Shown: positions 17,283-27,726, numbered from the stretch's first letter. The stretch: 64,000 bases of DNA from Pseudoalteromonas sp. SMS1 (GCF_021530565.1 NZ_JAKGBI010000005.1:186001-250000); one strand, 5' to 3'. Program-made: numbers and translations. Notes: generated from the sequence alone by a model not told the origin.

Positions 17283-18020
17283 TTAATGAACGTCTCTCCA
17301 GTACTCTTTCTTCAATAAGAAAGCTAAGATGAAGAAGATTACCAAGAATCCGAGCACTTTGATACCTATTGCCTCAGATTCTAATCGCGAAGGTTCACCC
17401 ACATAAGCTAAAAAGTTAGTGAGATCCCTTGCTGCTTGGTCATATTCATCATCACTCATCTCACCGGAGCCGTCTGTTTCAACACCCACAATCTTGGTTA
17501 CAGTGTTACCATTTTCAACCACTTCCTCAGTGATTGGGGTTGGTAAGCCCTGTAATTCCTGAAGAACGTGTGGCATCCCCACAAGTGGAAATACAACATT
17601 GTTTACACCAAATGGGCGAGAGTCATCTTTGTAAAATGATTTTAAGTAGGTGTAGATATAATCCGGCGATTTAACGCGAGATATTAACGTTAAGTCTGGA
17701 GGCGCTGCACCAAACCACTTCGCAGCATCTTCCTTCGACATTGCGTTAAGGATATGCGAACCCACTTTAGAATCATCAAAGATTAATGTCTCTTTGCCAA
17801 TGTCAACAGGAATACCAATGTCACGAAAAGTGCGCTCGTAACGCTGATATTGCATCTGATGGCAACCCAAGCAGTAATTCATAAACAACTTGGCACCTCT
17901 TTGCAAAGATGCATTGTCCCTCAGGTCAATGTTAGCGTCCATCAAAGGCACTGTTGGACCTGCTGCCATTGTCAAGGTTGGCAGTAATGCGAATAAACCG
18001 ATCAATAGCTTTTTCATCAT
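17283..18020 (-). CDS. petC: cytochrome c1 of the bc1 complex
   Basis: 245 residues. Sec signal peptide ending at TMAA, covalent heme site CLGCH (about residues 51-55), a conserved RDIG/PDL region, and one C-terminal membrane anchor (GFLVIFFILAFLL) before a basic tail. Carries electrons from the Rieske centre to soluble cytochrome c in respiratory complex III. The ATG overlaps the cytochrome b stop (ATGA), so the genes are coupled. Confidence 0.96.
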   Translation of the reverse strand: MMKKLLIGLFALLPTLTMAAGPTVPLMDANIDLRDNASLQRGAKLFMNYCLGCHQMQYQRYERTFRDIGIPVDIGKETLIFDDSKVGSHILNAMSKEDAAKWFGAAPPDLTLISRVKSPDYIYTYLKSFYKDDSRPFGVNNVVFPLVGMPHVLQELQGLPTPITEEVVENGNTVTKIVGVETDGSGEMSDDEYDQAARDLTNFLAYVGEPSRLESEAIGIKVLGFLVIFFILAFLLKKEYWRDVH

Positions 18021-19342
18021 TTCGTCAACCTCGTTGGTAGTGGCTTAGTCACTTCATTCTTTGAATACACATACAGTAATACGAAGAACATGAAATATGT
18101 CACAGTACAGATCTGAGACAAAATCGTCGAGAATACCGTCTGTGGTGTTGCACCTGCCCACCCTAAGATTAAGAAGGTCACAACAAACTGCGCTATATTC
18201 AATTTGTGCCAAATGCTGCGATAACGAATTGAGCGAACTTTTCCTCGGTCTAGCCATGGTAACAGTGCCAACACGACAATCGAAGCGCCCATCGCCACTA
18301 CGCCTGCTAGTTTATCAGGAATAGCACGTAAAATCGCATAGAAAGGTGTAAAATACCAAACAGGGAAAATATGCTCAGGGGTTTTCAGCGGGTTTGCAGC
18401 TTCAAAGTTTGGCGCTTCCAAGAAGAAACCATTCATTTCAGGCATAAAAAACACAACCCAGCAGAATAAAATCAAAAAGCCTGCGACACCCAAAACATCT
18501 TTAACAGTGTAATAGGGATGGAATGGGATAGCGTCTATCACATCTTTCTTATTGGTGTAGTATTCATGGAATTTAAATTTAGGCTTATCTTCATCAGCCA
18601 CAGAGCCTTTCTTTCGCTTAACTTCAATACCGTCAGGGTTATTTGAACCAACTTCGTGCAAAGCTACAATGTGCAAGAAAACTAGAATAACCAACACGAG
18701 TGGCAGCGCAATGACATGTAACGCAAAGAAACGGTTCAGAGTTGCACCTGAAATAACATAGTCACCGCGGATCCAAAGCGTTAAATCTTCGCCGATCACG
18801 GGTATCGCACCGAATAACGAGATAATGACCTGTGCACCCCAAAATGACATTTGACCCCAAGGTAACAAATAACCCATAAAGGCTTCAGCCATCAGAGCAA
18901 GGAAGATCAGCATCCCAAACAACCAAAGAAGCTCCCTTGGTTTCTGGTAAGAGCCGTAAATCATCCCGCGGAACATATGCAAATAAACGACAACAAAAAA
19001 GGCCGATGCACCTGTGGAGTGGAGATATCGCAATAACCAGCCATATTCAACATCACGCATGATGTATTCCACAGAGGCGAATGCGCCTTCTGCAGAGGGA
19101 ACAAAGTTCATCGTTAACCAAATTCCCGTCACAATTTGGTTAACCAATACCAGAATAGCCAAAGAGCCAAAAAGATACCAAAAGTTAAAGTTTTTGGGTG
19201 CTGGGTACTGTGCGATGTGCATATTCCAGACGCGCGTCATTGGAATTCGGTCATCAATCCAGTTAACCACTGAACTCACAATACCCCCTGATTTTGCCGT
19301 TGTATCAACACCAGCCGATTGTTCTTCGTATTTATCAGTCAT
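18017..19342 (-). CDS. petB: cytochrome b of the bc1 complex
   Basis: 441 residues, polytopic inner-membrane subunit holding two b hemes and both quinone sites. Two His pairs are visible: LHSTGASAFFVVVYLH (H-x13-H) and LHVIALPLVLVILVFLH (H-x14-H). The quinol-oxidation-site motif reads PVWY where mitochondrial proteins have PEWY. Eight membrane helices fit the hydrophobicity. It overlaps petA at its start and petC at its end. Confidence 0.96.
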   Translation of the reverse strand: MTDKYEEQSAGVDTTAKSGGIVSSVVNWIDDRIPMTRVWNMHIAQYPAPKNFNFWYLFGSLAILVLVNQIVTGIWLTMNFVPSAEGAFASVEYIMRDVEYGWLLRYLHSTGASAFFVVVYLHMFRGMIYGSYQKPRELLWLFGMLIFLALMAEAFMGYLLPWGQMSFWGAQVIISLFGAIPVIGEDLTLWIRGDYVISGATLNRFFALHVIALPLVLVILVFLHIVALHEVGSNNPDGIEVKRKKGSVADEDKPKFKFHEYYTNKKDVIDAIPFHPYYTVKDVLGVAGFLILFCWVVFFMPEMNGFFLEAPNFEAANPLKTPEHIFPVWYFTPFYAILRAIPDKLAGVVAMGASIVVLALLPWLDRGKVRSIRYRSIWHKLNIAQFVVTFLILGWAGATPQTVFSTILSQICTVTYFMFFVLLYVYSKNEVTKPLPTRLTK

Positions 19343-19932
19343 TACGCCACCTCTTCTTCTTCACCCACTAAGATAGTAGTGTCATCTAGGAAGGTGTATG
19401 GCGGTATCTCTAGGTTCAAAGGTGCAGGCACATTTTGGAAAACTCGCCCAGCCATATCAAACTTAGAACCGTGACACGGACAGAAGAAACCATCTGCAGT
19501 GCCCTCTACTTTTTCGCCAAATCCACCATTCATAAATGTTGGAGAACAACCCAAGTGGGTACAAATACCAACCGCAACGAATATTTCCTCTCGCTGAGAA
19601 CGATAAGTATTTTTTGCCGAGTTAAGCTGTTGAGCCTCATCGGAATTAGGGTCACGAAGTTGACCTTCGTGTTGTTTCATTTGTTCTAGCATTTTTGGTG
19701 TGCGATAGATAACCCATACAGGTTTCCCTCGCCACTCAACACGAATTAATTGTCCAGGCTCAAGTTTGCTAATGTCCACTTCTACAGGAGCCCCTGCAGA
19801 TTTAGCACGCTCACTTGGATTCCAAGACGCAATAAAAGGAACAGCAGCTCCAACCGCACCAACGCCACCTACAACAGAGGTAGCGATAGTTAAAAAGCGA
19901 CGTCGGCTGTTGTCTACAGGCGCATTGCTCAT
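19342..19932 (-). CDS. petA: Rieske iron-sulfur subunit of the bc1 complex
   Basis: 196 residues. Tat-type N-terminus (SRRRFL) followed by a membrane segment, then the Rieske domain with both cluster-binding boxes, CTHLGC and CPCHGS, which supply 2 Cys and 2 His ligands for the [2Fe-2S] cluster. First gene of petABC, with an SD (GGAGATAAGT) before the ATG. The rplM-rpsI-petABC-sspAB order is also seen in Vibrio and Shewanella. Confidence 0.97.
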   Translation of the reverse strand: MSNAPVDNSRRRFLTIATSVVGGVGAVGAAVPFIASWNPSERAKSAGAPVEVDISKLEPGQLIRVEWRGKPVWVIYRTPKMLEQMKQHEGQLRDPNSDEAQQLNSAKNTYRSQREEIFVAVGICTHLGCSPTFMNGGFGEKVEGTADGFFCPCHGSKFDMAGRVFQNVPAPLNLEIPPYTFLDDTTILVGEEEEVA

Positions 19933-20363
19933 CCACTTATCTCCACTATGATCCTCAACACTTGCTATATTGAGAACATCAGTTACAGCAGGTTAATTTT
20001 AAGATATTTCAAAATAGACGCGATCATAAGTAAAACCCCTATATGTAACAGGGTTATTACTATTCTATTTTAGGTGCTATCAAAGTAATAATTACTTCAA
20101 ATAACAGCCAAAATTAGAAACGACAGGTTATGATATGACGTCTTACTCAACGATTCCCTGACCAAGATCAACCTCTGCCTATATCGACAGATATTTAATC
20201 AGTTCAAATCGTGAATAATTTACTTGCCATGCAAGTGTAGCAAAGAATTTGATGGTTAAACGTTCAAAAGCTCTAACTTTTAGAATTTTTTGAAAGTTCA
20301 TTATATTGAAGGATCAAAAATGCGGTTAATAGACAGTTTAAAGGTGAGCCGTTCTTGAAAAGA
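19933..20363. other. gene-free region upstream of petABC
   Basis: About 430 bases of AT-rich sequence between the rpsI terminator and petA. It must contain the petABC promoter. I see no convincing protein, RNA or FNR/ArcA-like palindrome in it. Confidence 0.45.
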
Positions 20364-20390
20364 AAAAACCCAGCACAAGGCTGGGTTTTT
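20364..20390 (-). terminator. intrinsic terminator after rpsI
   Basis: Stem AAAAACCCAGC / GCTGGGTTTTT with a 5-base loop. On the minus strand it is followed by more T, so it closes the rplM-rpsI transcript before petABC. Confidence 0.9.
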
Positions 20391-20412
20391 GCAAATTCTG
20401 AAACGTAATAAA

Positions 20413-20802
20413 TTAACGTTTTGAGAACTGTGTCTTCTTACGTGCTTTCTTAAGACCAACTTTCTTACGTTCAACGCGACGAGCGTCACGAGTAACGAAG
20501 CCAGCTTTACGTAGAGCTGGACGTAGTGACTCGTCAAACTCCATAAGTGCACGAGTGATACCGTGGCGGATTGCGCCAGCTTGACCAGTCATACCACCAC
20601 CTGCAACAGTGATGTATAGATCAAACTTCTCAGTTAGTTCAACTAGCTCTAATGGCTGACGAACAACCATACGAGAAGTTTCACGACCGAAGTATTCTTC
20701 GATAGAACGTTGATTAATTACGATGTTGCCAGTGCCTGGGCGTAAGAATACGCGAGCACTTGAACTTTTACGACGACCTGTACCGTAGTATTGATTTGCC
20801 AT
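20413..20802 (-). CDS. rpsI: 30S ribosomal protein S9
   Basis: 129 residues, typical length. Begins with [11 protein letters not shown] and ends in the basic tail KKTQFSKR, whose final Lys-Arg reaches the P-site tRNA in known ribosomes. Starts 11 bp after rplM in the universal L13-S9 operon. Confidence 0.98.
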   Translation of the reverse strand: MANQYYGTGRRKSSSARVFLRPGTGNIVINQRSIEEYFGRETSRMVVRQPLELVELTEKFDLYITVAGGGMTGQAGAIRHGITRALMEFDESLRPALRKAGFVTRDARRVERKKVGLKKARKKTQFSKR

Positions 20803-20813
20803 GATAGTGCTCC

Positions 20814-21242
20814 TTAAATGTCTAGAACCTGAGGCTGTTGTGCCGCATGGTTGTGCTCGTTACCAGCGTAAACTTTAAGTTTACGGAACATTTCACGACC
20901 TAGAGGACCGCGAGGTAACATGCCTTTAACTGCTTTTTCGATGATCATTTCAGGCTTTTTAGCTTGAAGCTTCTCGAAGTTAACAGACTTAAGACCACCT
21001 GGGTAACCAGAGTGAGCGTAATACATTTTGTCCTGAGCTTTGTTACCAGTTACAGTAACTTTCTCAGCGTTGATAACGATGATGTAATCACCAGTGTCAA
21101 CATGTGGAGTGTACTCAGCCTTGTGCTTACCGCGAAGGCGACGAGCGATTTCAGTAGCAATACGACCTAAAGTTTTACCTTCAGCGTCAACTACGTACCA
21201 GTCACGTTTTACAGTTTCTGGTTTAGCAACAAACGTTTTCAT
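20814..21242 (-). CDS. rplM: 50S ribosomal protein L13
   Basis: 142 residues as in E. coli. Conserved [29 protein letters not shown] and [18 protein letters not shown] segments. In E. coli L13 represses its own operon by binding the rplM leader; a leader of about 150 bases precedes the gene here, so the same control is plausible. Confidence 0.98.
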   Translation of the reverse strand: MKTFVAKPETVKRDWYVVDAEGKTLGRIATEIARRLRGKHKAEYTPHVDTGDYIIVINAEKVTVTGNKAQDKMYYAHSGYPGGLKSVNFEKLQAKKPEMIIEKAVKGMLPRGPLGREMFRKLKVYAGNEHNHAAQQPQVLDI

Positions 21243-21392
21243 TTATAAAATCCAAAGTTTTCAGTTAAAACCACAGGTAGTCAGAGGACTACCGCTCTAC
21301 TAATGGTGCTTCAACCCCTTCGAGTTTAAGACTTTTTTGCCGCTCAAGTCGGTGGCTAAGCCGACGAGGGCTATAGAACGCAACGTGGCAGG
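21243..21392 (-). promoter_or_regulatory. rplM 5' leader, possible L13 autoregulatory site
   Basis: About 150 transcribed but untranslated bases lie between the -10 box and the rplM ATG. They contain small inverted repeats, for instance GTCGG and CCGAC around 21340-21362. Leader control by L13 is known for E. coli rplM; here it is inferred from position and length only. Confidence 0.5.
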
Positions 21393-21398
21393 CCGCGG

Positions 21399-21404
21399 AT
21401 TATA
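21399..21404 (-). promoter_or_regulatory. -10 box of the rplM-rpsI promoter
   Basis: A perfect TATAAT on the minus strand lies after the zapE terminator and before a GC-rich GCGGCC stretch, as expected for a strong, stringently controlled ribosomal promoter. The -35 element is weak or unclear. Confidence 0.6.
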
Positions 21405-21419
21405 GCAAGGGTAGTTGGG

Positions 21420-21444
21420 AAAAACCAGCATGTGGCTGATTTTT
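21420..21444 (-). terminator. terminator after zapE
   Basis: On the minus strand AAAAATCAGC / GCTGGTTTTT forms a 10-bp stem with one G-T pair and a CACAT loop. The T run is part of the stem. It separates zapE from the rplM promoter. Confidence 0.7.
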
Positions 21445-21464
21445 CCGCCAGAAATATGAAAGGC

Positions 21465-22607
21465 CTAAGCGAGGTGCTCTCTGGATAAGTATTCTAGTGA
21501 CTGCATTTCTTGTAATCGACTGATACAGCGCTTAAATTCGAAATTTAGAGTCCCTTCGGTGTAAATCTCATCGATGGGGGCCTGTGAGGAAATAATCAAC
21601 GTTACGTTGCGCTCATAAAACTCATCGACCAGCGCGATAAAACGTCTTGCGGCATCATCATTGGACTGCCCCATTTGTTTTACATTGGATAAAATCACGG
21701 TGTTATATAGTCGACTGATTTCCATATAATCCACCTGTGAACGAGCGGTTTCACATAGCTGTGTAAAATCAAACATCGCAATACAATCTGACACCTTACG
21801 GGTTTTTATCATGCGCCCTTCGATTTCTATTTCTGCCTCAAGTACGCCCGCCTCCGGTGACAACTTATCGAAATATTCAAATAGATTTTGGTCGGCTTGT
21901 TCATCCAATGGACTGTGGAATATTTCAGCTGACTCGAGTGTCCTCAAGCGATAATCAATACCAGAATCCACATTGACCACTTCAGTATTGGCTTTGACCA
22001 AGGCAATGGCCGGCAGAAAACGTGCACGTTGTAGGCCATTTCTATATAGCTCATCAGGTACGATATTGGATGTCGCGACTAATACGATACCGCGCTCAAA
22101 TAGCGCCTCCATGAGCCCACCTAACAACATGGCATCAGTAATATCTTGAACAAAGAATTCATCAAAACAGATGATGTCCGTCTCCGATTTAAAAATATCA
22201 GCCACCACATTTAGGGGGTTTTTCACTTCGTTTAGCTTTTTCAATTCATCGTGGACGCGGTGCATAAAACGGTGAAAATGCACACGCATTTTGCGCTCTC
22301 CAGGTAATGCTTCATAAAATGTATCGACTAGATAAGTTTTACCTCGACCAACACCGCCCCAAAAATACAGGCCTTTTACTGGTTCAGCTGGTTTTTTACT
22401 GAATAACTTTGCAAAAAACCCCGTTGGCTTGGCAGGCTGAGCAATCAGATCTTCATATAATCGCTGTAAGTGCCGAACCGCATTTTCCTGCGCGCTGTCG
22501 TACTGAAAGTCTTCTCTTTTAAGGTCTTGTTGGTACTTTTCCCAAGGCGTCATCATATTATTTTGTTGAACTGAGCAGTTTTCTTTGTCGCATATATTAA
22601 CACGCAT
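21465..22607 (-). CDS. zapE: cell division ATPase ZapE (AFG1/LACE1 family)
   Basis: 380 residues. In E. coli ZapE associates with the Z-ring and destabilises FtsZ polymers in an ATP-dependent way. Walker A is GGVGRGKT, and Walker B is IICFDEFFVQDI. The family core begins at TPWEKYQQDL, so an ATG at 22556 or 22553 could also be the start; the 22607 start has only a weak GAG upstream and adds 17 residues containing two Cys. Divergent from zapG, as in E. coli. Confidence 0.93.
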   Translation of the reverse strand: MRVNICDKENCSVQQNNMMTPWEKYQQDLKREDFQYDSAQENAVRHLQRLYEDLIAQPAKPTGFFAKLFSKKPAEPVKGLYFWGGVGRGKTYLVDTFYEALPGERKMRVHFHRFMHRVHDELKKLNEVKNPLNVVADIFKSETDIICFDEFFVQDITDAMLLGGLMEALFERGIVLVATSNIVPDELYRNGLQRARFLPAIALVKANTEVVNVDSGIDYRLRTLESAEIFHSPLDEQADQNLFEYFDKLSPEAGVLEAEIEIEGRMIKTRKVSDCIAMFDFTQLCETARSQVDYMEISRLYNTVILSNVKQMGQSNDDAARRFIALVDEFYERNVTLIISSQAPIDEIYTEGTLNFEFKRCISRLQEMQSLEYLSREHLA

Positions 22608-22692
22608 CCAAACTCAGCGTATATTTAAGCTATCGATAGATAGCATTTTTAGCAAAGAACAAAGGTGGCTTTCACCTTATACAGGAGTATGT

Positions 22693-23148
22693 ATGACAAC
22701 AATCGCATGGTTGGGTTTATTGATCATCGTGGCGATCAGCGCATTTTTCTTAGGTTCACTGTTCACTAAAAAACAGTTTAAACACGAAGAAATCGAGCAA
22801 CAAGCAAAACAGGCAGAACAAAATTTAGAGCAGTATCGCCAAGATGTTGCCGATCATTTAGCGAATACCAAAAAGCTAGTTGGTAAGATGCAAGACAACT
22901 ACAGCCAACTACTGCAACATGTAGAAGAAACAAACCAGCTGTTAATCGAAGAAAAAAACAAAGCGCCAAGCGAGCCATTTTTCTCGAAAGAAACAACAGA
23001 ACAGTTGCAAGCCTCACTGCGTGCAAGACCTGAAAAACGTCGCAATGATGAATACACTCAAAACAATCCCCCCATGGATTACGCAGAAGGTGAAAGTGGT
23101 TTATTTTCAGGGGAACGCTCAAAAACCGAGCAAATAAATACTCCTTGA
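22693..23148 (+). CDS. zapG: Z-ring associated protein ZapG (YhcB, DUF1043)
   Basis: 151 residues. One N-terminal membrane helix (IAWLGLLIIVAISAFFLG) followed by a Glu/Gln-rich coiled coil (about 30-95), then a polar, Pro-containing tail. E. coli YhcB links envelope synthesis and division. The ATG at 22693 has AGGAG five bases upstream. Sits between zapE and degQ as in enterobacteria. Confidence 0.92.
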   Translation: MTTIAWLGLLIIVAISAFFLGSLFTKKQFKHEEIEQQAKQAEQNLEQYRQDVADHLANTKKLVGKMQDNYSQLLQHVEETNQLLIEEKNKAPSEPFFSKETTEQLQASLRARPEKRRNDEYTQNNPPMDYAEGESGLFSGERSKTEQINTP

Positions 23149-23149
23149 T

Positions 23150-23177
23150 GAACTTTTTTTTGACCCCATAGTCTGTA
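23150..23177 (+). promoter_or_regulatory. candidate sigma-E type promoter for degQ
   Basis: GAACTT (23150-23155), a 16-bp spacer, then TCTGTA (23172-23177). This resembles the E. coli sigma-E pattern GGAACTT-N16-TCTGA, with imperfect matches at both boxes. It lies between zapG and degQ, about 155 bases before the degQ ATG. Confidence 0.4.
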
Positions 23178-23196
23178 GAAATAATTACCGAATAAT

Positions 23197-23218
23197 TTGA
23201 GCAGGCATGCCTGCTCAA
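23197..23218. repeat. 22-bp perfect palindrome upstream of degQ
   Basis: TTGAGCAGGCA followed by its exact reverse complement. There is no T run on either side, so a plain terminator is unlikely. It would lie within the leader if degQ is transcribed from the GAACTT element. Confidence 0.7.
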
Positions 23219-23332
23219 GGACTCAATCGGCATTATATACACGAATCATCACCGTCAGAGCTGCCTAGTTATCTGCCGATATTGTGTTTATGAAGCTGAG
23301 CTACCGCTGTAATTTAGGAGAATTTCCAGACT

Positions 23333-24685
23333 ATGAAATTAAAATTAACTTTATTATCCGCAGCGCTTTTATCTTCTAGCATGCTTTTGCTACCAACCTA
23401 TTCTGAAGCAAAGCTACCCGTTGCGGTTGACGGACAACAACTTCCTACTTTGGCCCCGATGCTAGAGCGCGTAACTCCCGGTGTAGTGAGTATCCAAGTA
23501 TCAGGAGCTAAAGAAGTTCGACGCCGTGTTGACCCTTTCGATTTCTTTTTTGGCAACCCTGCCCCAAGAACGCAAAAGCGCCCATTTAGCGGCTTAGGTT
23601 CTGGTGTAATTATTGATGCCGACGAAGGGTACGTAGTCACAAACAACCATGTCATAGACGAAGCCGATAATATCATCGTAACCCTTAAAGATGGACGAGA
23701 GTTTAAAGCGAAGCTCATTGGCGCAGACAAAGAGTCTGACGTTGCATTATTACAAATTGACAATGACGATTTAACGGAAGTAAAGCTCGCGGACTCTGAC
23801 AAGCTGCGTGTCGGTGACTTTTCAGTCGCCATCGGCAACCCATTTGGGTTAAGCCATACTGTGACGTCAGGCATTGTCAGTGCACTTGGCCGAAGTGGCC
23901 TAAATATCGAAGGGTACGAGGACTTCATTCAGACAGACGCGGCAATAAACCAAGGTAACTCGGGAGGAGCACTGGTTAACCTTAAAGGGGAATTAATTGG
24001 TATTAATACTGCTATTCTAGGTGCCTCAGGGGGTAACGTAGGTATTGGATTCGCAATTCCCTCCAATATGATGAAAAACCTCGTAGACCAAATCATCGAA
24101 TATGGGCAAGTGCGACGGGGTTCTTTGGGCATCGTTGGCCGGACACTCAATGCAGGTCTTGCTGAGGCCCAAGGCTTTGATGTGAAACAAGGTGTTTTCG
24201 TACAAGAAGTGACGCCTGACTCAGCTGCTGCCGAAGCAGGTATTAAAGCCAATGATGTGATCACCCGCATTGACGGTGATAAAATTGAAAGCTTTGAAGA
24301 GTTGCGCGGTAAAATAGCCACGCTGGGTGAGGGCCGTGAAATCGAGGTGAGTATTCATCGCGATGGGAGAAACCGTAATTTAGATGTCAAATTACAAGGG
24401 CAAAATGAACGCCAAGCTCAAGCAGATAGAATACACCCTAGCCTCAGAGGTGCGGTACTTGAAAGTAGTGAGCGCAACGGCAATCAAGGTATTGTGGTCG
24501 TCAGTGTTGAAGAGCGCTCACCAGCCGCACGAGTCGGCTTGCAAGAAGGTGATGTGATCATGCAAGTCAATAGGCAGCGGGTCACGACAGTGAGAGAAAT
24601 GAAACGTTTAATCGATGATATTCAAGGCAATATTGTATTGGGCATTAAACGAGGTAGAGACTCAGTCTTCTATTTGATCCAGTAA
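23333..24685 (+). CDS. degQ: periplasmic serine protease/chaperone DegQ (HtrA family)
   Basis: 450 residues. Sec signal peptide (cleavage near TYSEA), trypsin-like protease domain with the triad His106 (NNHVID), Asp136 (ESDVALLQ) and Ser210 (QGNSGGAL), then two PDZ domains (about 255-345 and 365-450). It degrades or refolds misfolded envelope proteins. An AGGAG lies 12 bases before the ATG, a long spacing. DegS follows, as in E. coli. Confidence 0.96.
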   Translation: MKLKLTLLSAALLSSSMLLLPTYSEAKLPVAVDGQQLPTLAPMLERVTPGVVSIQVSGAKEVRRRVDPFDFFFGNPAPRTQKRPFSGLGSGVIIDADEGYVVTNNHVIDEADNIIVTLKDGREFKAKLIGADKESDVALLQIDNDDLTEVKLADSDKLRVGDFSVAIGNPFGLSHTVTSGIVSALGRSGLNIEGYEDFIQTDAAINQGNSGGALVNLKGELIGINTAILGASGGNVGIGFAIPSNMMKNLVDQIIEYGQVRRGSLGIVGRTLNAGLAEAQGFDVKQGVFVQEVTPDSAAAEAGIKANDVITRIDGDKIESFEELRGKIATLGEGREIEVSIHRDGRNRNLDVKLQGQNERQAQADRIHPSLRGAVLESSERNGNQGIVVVSVEERSPAARVGLQEGDVIMQVNRQRVTTVREMKRLIDDIQGNIVLGIKRGRDSVFYLIQ

Positions 24686-24787
24686 TTTAGCTAAAAATTT
24701 TCTAAGATCTTCGCAGCGGCACTTGTCGCTGCGTTGTTTTATGTCATCATATCTTCTATAGCAAACAAACGTGAATAATAATAAACC

Positions 24788-25861
24788 GTGCTTCAAATTA
24801 TCAGAACTGTTTTGCCCCCCATTGCGGCAGGGCTGGGGATTGCACTCCTCATATTATGGTTGACCCCGGAGTTTAGAACTAAAGCGGGCAACCTCAACGT
24901 GCCCTATACTGTCCAGCAAATGAGTTTTGCTAATGGGGTGAGTCAAGCTGCACCGGCGGTTGTTACTATTTTTTCTGAAAGCTTCAGCCAAGTGCCCAGA
25001 TTCAAACGTCAAAACCGCATACAAGAACTGGGCTCTGGTGTAATTATGACGTCGGATGGATACATTCTGACCAATTATCATGTCATTAATAATGCAGACC
25101 AAATTATGGTTTTGCTACCCGATGGCAGGCAATACTATGGCGTACTTATTGGCTTTGATACTATTACCGATCTCGCCGTTTTAAAGGTCAATGAAGAACA
25201 TTTACCAGTCATTCCAGTCAATGACAACATCGCGCCCAGAGTCGGTGACGTCGTACTCGCAATTGGTAATCCGCTTAACCTCGGACAGACCATCACGCAA
25301 GGTATCATCAGCGCAACCGGTAAGCAGTCTCTGACTGATAGTCAATATAATAGCTTGCTGCAAACCGACGCAGCCGTCAACGTGGGTAACTCAGGTGGCG
25401 CACTGGTCAATTCCAATGGCGTTTTGGTTGGCATCACTTCAGCGCAATTTACCACACGATACAATATCGATATCGAAGGTATTTCTTTTGCTGTCCCTTA
25501 TAGTTTAGCCAAAGACGTCATGACCAAAATTATTGAAGATGGACGCGTGATACGTGGCTACTTGGGATTTGTGGGTTCTGCTGTAGGCAACGATGGGCAG
25601 TTAATCACGGATGTTTATACCCCAATCATGGGACTGAGGATCAGTGAACTGGATCCTCTTGGACCTGCGTGGCAAGCCGGTATGAAAGATGGCGACATTG
25701 TCACTAAAGTTGCAGGTAAGGGGATCACAAACCCGCAGCAAACTTTACGTACTATCGGTAATACCGAGCCTGGAACAGCTCTGGAATTTGAGGTGAATCG
25801 CAACGGTGAGGTGCTATTCTTTATGGTAGAAGTCGCTGAATTAGAAACCCCATTGTATTAA
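24788..25861 (+). CDS. degS: site-1 protease DegS of the sigma-E pathway
   Basis: 357 residues. N-terminal membrane anchor (LPPIAAGLGIALLILWL), then protease domain with His98 (NYHVINNA), Asp128 (TDLAVLKV) and Ser202 (GNSGGAL), nearly the E. coli numbering, and a single PDZ domain that senses unfolded outer-membrane porins. It cuts the anti-sigma factor RseA to start sigma-E release. The start is a GTG without a strong SD and is the least certain part. Confidence 0.94.
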   Translation: MLQIIRTVLPPIAAGLGIALLILWLTPEFRTKAGNLNVPYTVQQMSFANGVSQAAPAVVTIFSESFSQVPRFKRQNRIQELGSGVIMTSDGYILTNYHVINNADQIMVLLPDGRQYYGVLIGFDTITDLAVLKVNEEHLPVIPVNDNIAPRVGDVVLAIGNPLNLGQTITQGIISATGKQSLTDSQYNSLLQTDAAVNVGNSGGALVNSNGVLVGITSAQFTTRYNIDIEGISFAVPYSLAKDVMTKIIEDGRVIRGYLGFVGSAVGNDGQLITDVYTPIMGLRISELDPLGPAWQAGMKDGDIVTKVAGKGITNPQQTLRTIGNTEPGTALEFEVNRNGEVLFFMVEVAELETPLY

Positions 25862-25884
25862 AAAAGCGAGCTAAGCTCGCTTTT
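25862..25884. terminator. bidirectional terminator between degS and murA
   Basis: AAAAGCGAGC / GCTCGCTTTT with a TAA loop begins right after the degS stop and abuts the murA stop. Seven T follow on the plus strand. Confidence 0.88.
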
Positions 25885-25885
25885 T

Positions 25886-27163
<1,278 letters not shown>

Positions 27164-27421
27164 TTATTGTGGCAAGATGAATTTTTGTTCGCGCTGCCAC
27201 TCGCTCGGAGTAAATGCCTTTATGCTAACCGCATGCATTGTGCCGTCTTTGATCACTTCCATCAAAGGACCGTAAACCATTTGCTCTCTTTTAACACGTC
27301 TTAATCCATCAAAACACGCTCCAACTGCAATCACCTCATAATGACTACCATTGGCTTTCACTTTTACCTCTTCTAAGGTCAAAGATTGTTGTAATACCGT
27401 TTCGACTTGATTAGTTTCCAT
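27164..27421 (-). CDS. ibaG: BolA-family protein IbaG
   Basis: 85 residues. BolA-like iron-sulfur-associated regulator (with Grx4 in E. coli). Conserved signature: EVIAVGACFDGLRRVKREQMVYG, with VSIKAFTP near the C-terminus. The ATG at 27421 matches the family N-terminus better than the GTG at 27430 that overlaps the mlaB stop. Gene order mlaB-ibaG-murA is as in E. coli (yrbB-yrbA-murA). Confidence 0.92.
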   Translation of the reverse strand: METNQVETVLQQSLTLEEVKVKANGSHYEVIAVGACFDGLRRVKREQMVYGPLMEVIKDGTMHAVSIKAFTPSEWQREQKFILPQ

Positions 27422-27426
27422 TGGAC

Positions 27427-27726
27427 TCACTCAAATAAGTTTGTGACCTGCCCCAATTCCATTAAATTTTGTAATTGTTCAGGTCTATTCTTTAACTCAA
27501 GGCGCACGCCTTGTCGTTTTAATTTGCCTAAAGAGTGAATTAACCAAGCTAAACCCGCGGTGTCAACCCTTGAGACCTCACAAAGGTCAAAATAGAGCTC
27601 TGACTGCGCATTTTCTAACAATTGATTAAGAAGTGATTCATTTACTAAGGTATCACGGGTTAGTTCACCCGTGACCGCAATCGTATCGTCAGCTGTCTTT
27701 TTAAACTGCAGATTAGGCATTGCCAT
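27427..27726 (-). CDS. mlaB: Mla STAS-domain subunit MlaB
   Basis: 99 residues with a STAS fold (core FDLCEVSRVDTAGLAWLIH). In the inner-membrane MlaFEDB complex, MlaB binds MlaF and stabilises the ATPase. It overlaps the 3' end of mlaC by 14 bases; two in-frame ATGs (27726 and 27720) share one GAGGGG SD, so the exact start is open. Confidence 0.93.
   Translation of the reverse strand: MAMPNLQFKKTADDTIAVTGELTRDTLVNESLLNQLLENAQSELYFDLCEVSRVDTAGLAWLIHSLGKLKRQGVRLELKNRPEQLQNLMELGQVTNLFE

Noticed and set aside
17283..19932. petABC as an insertion between rpsI and sspA
   Set aside because: This order is known from Vibrio and Shewanella; it is unusual only when compared with E. coli.
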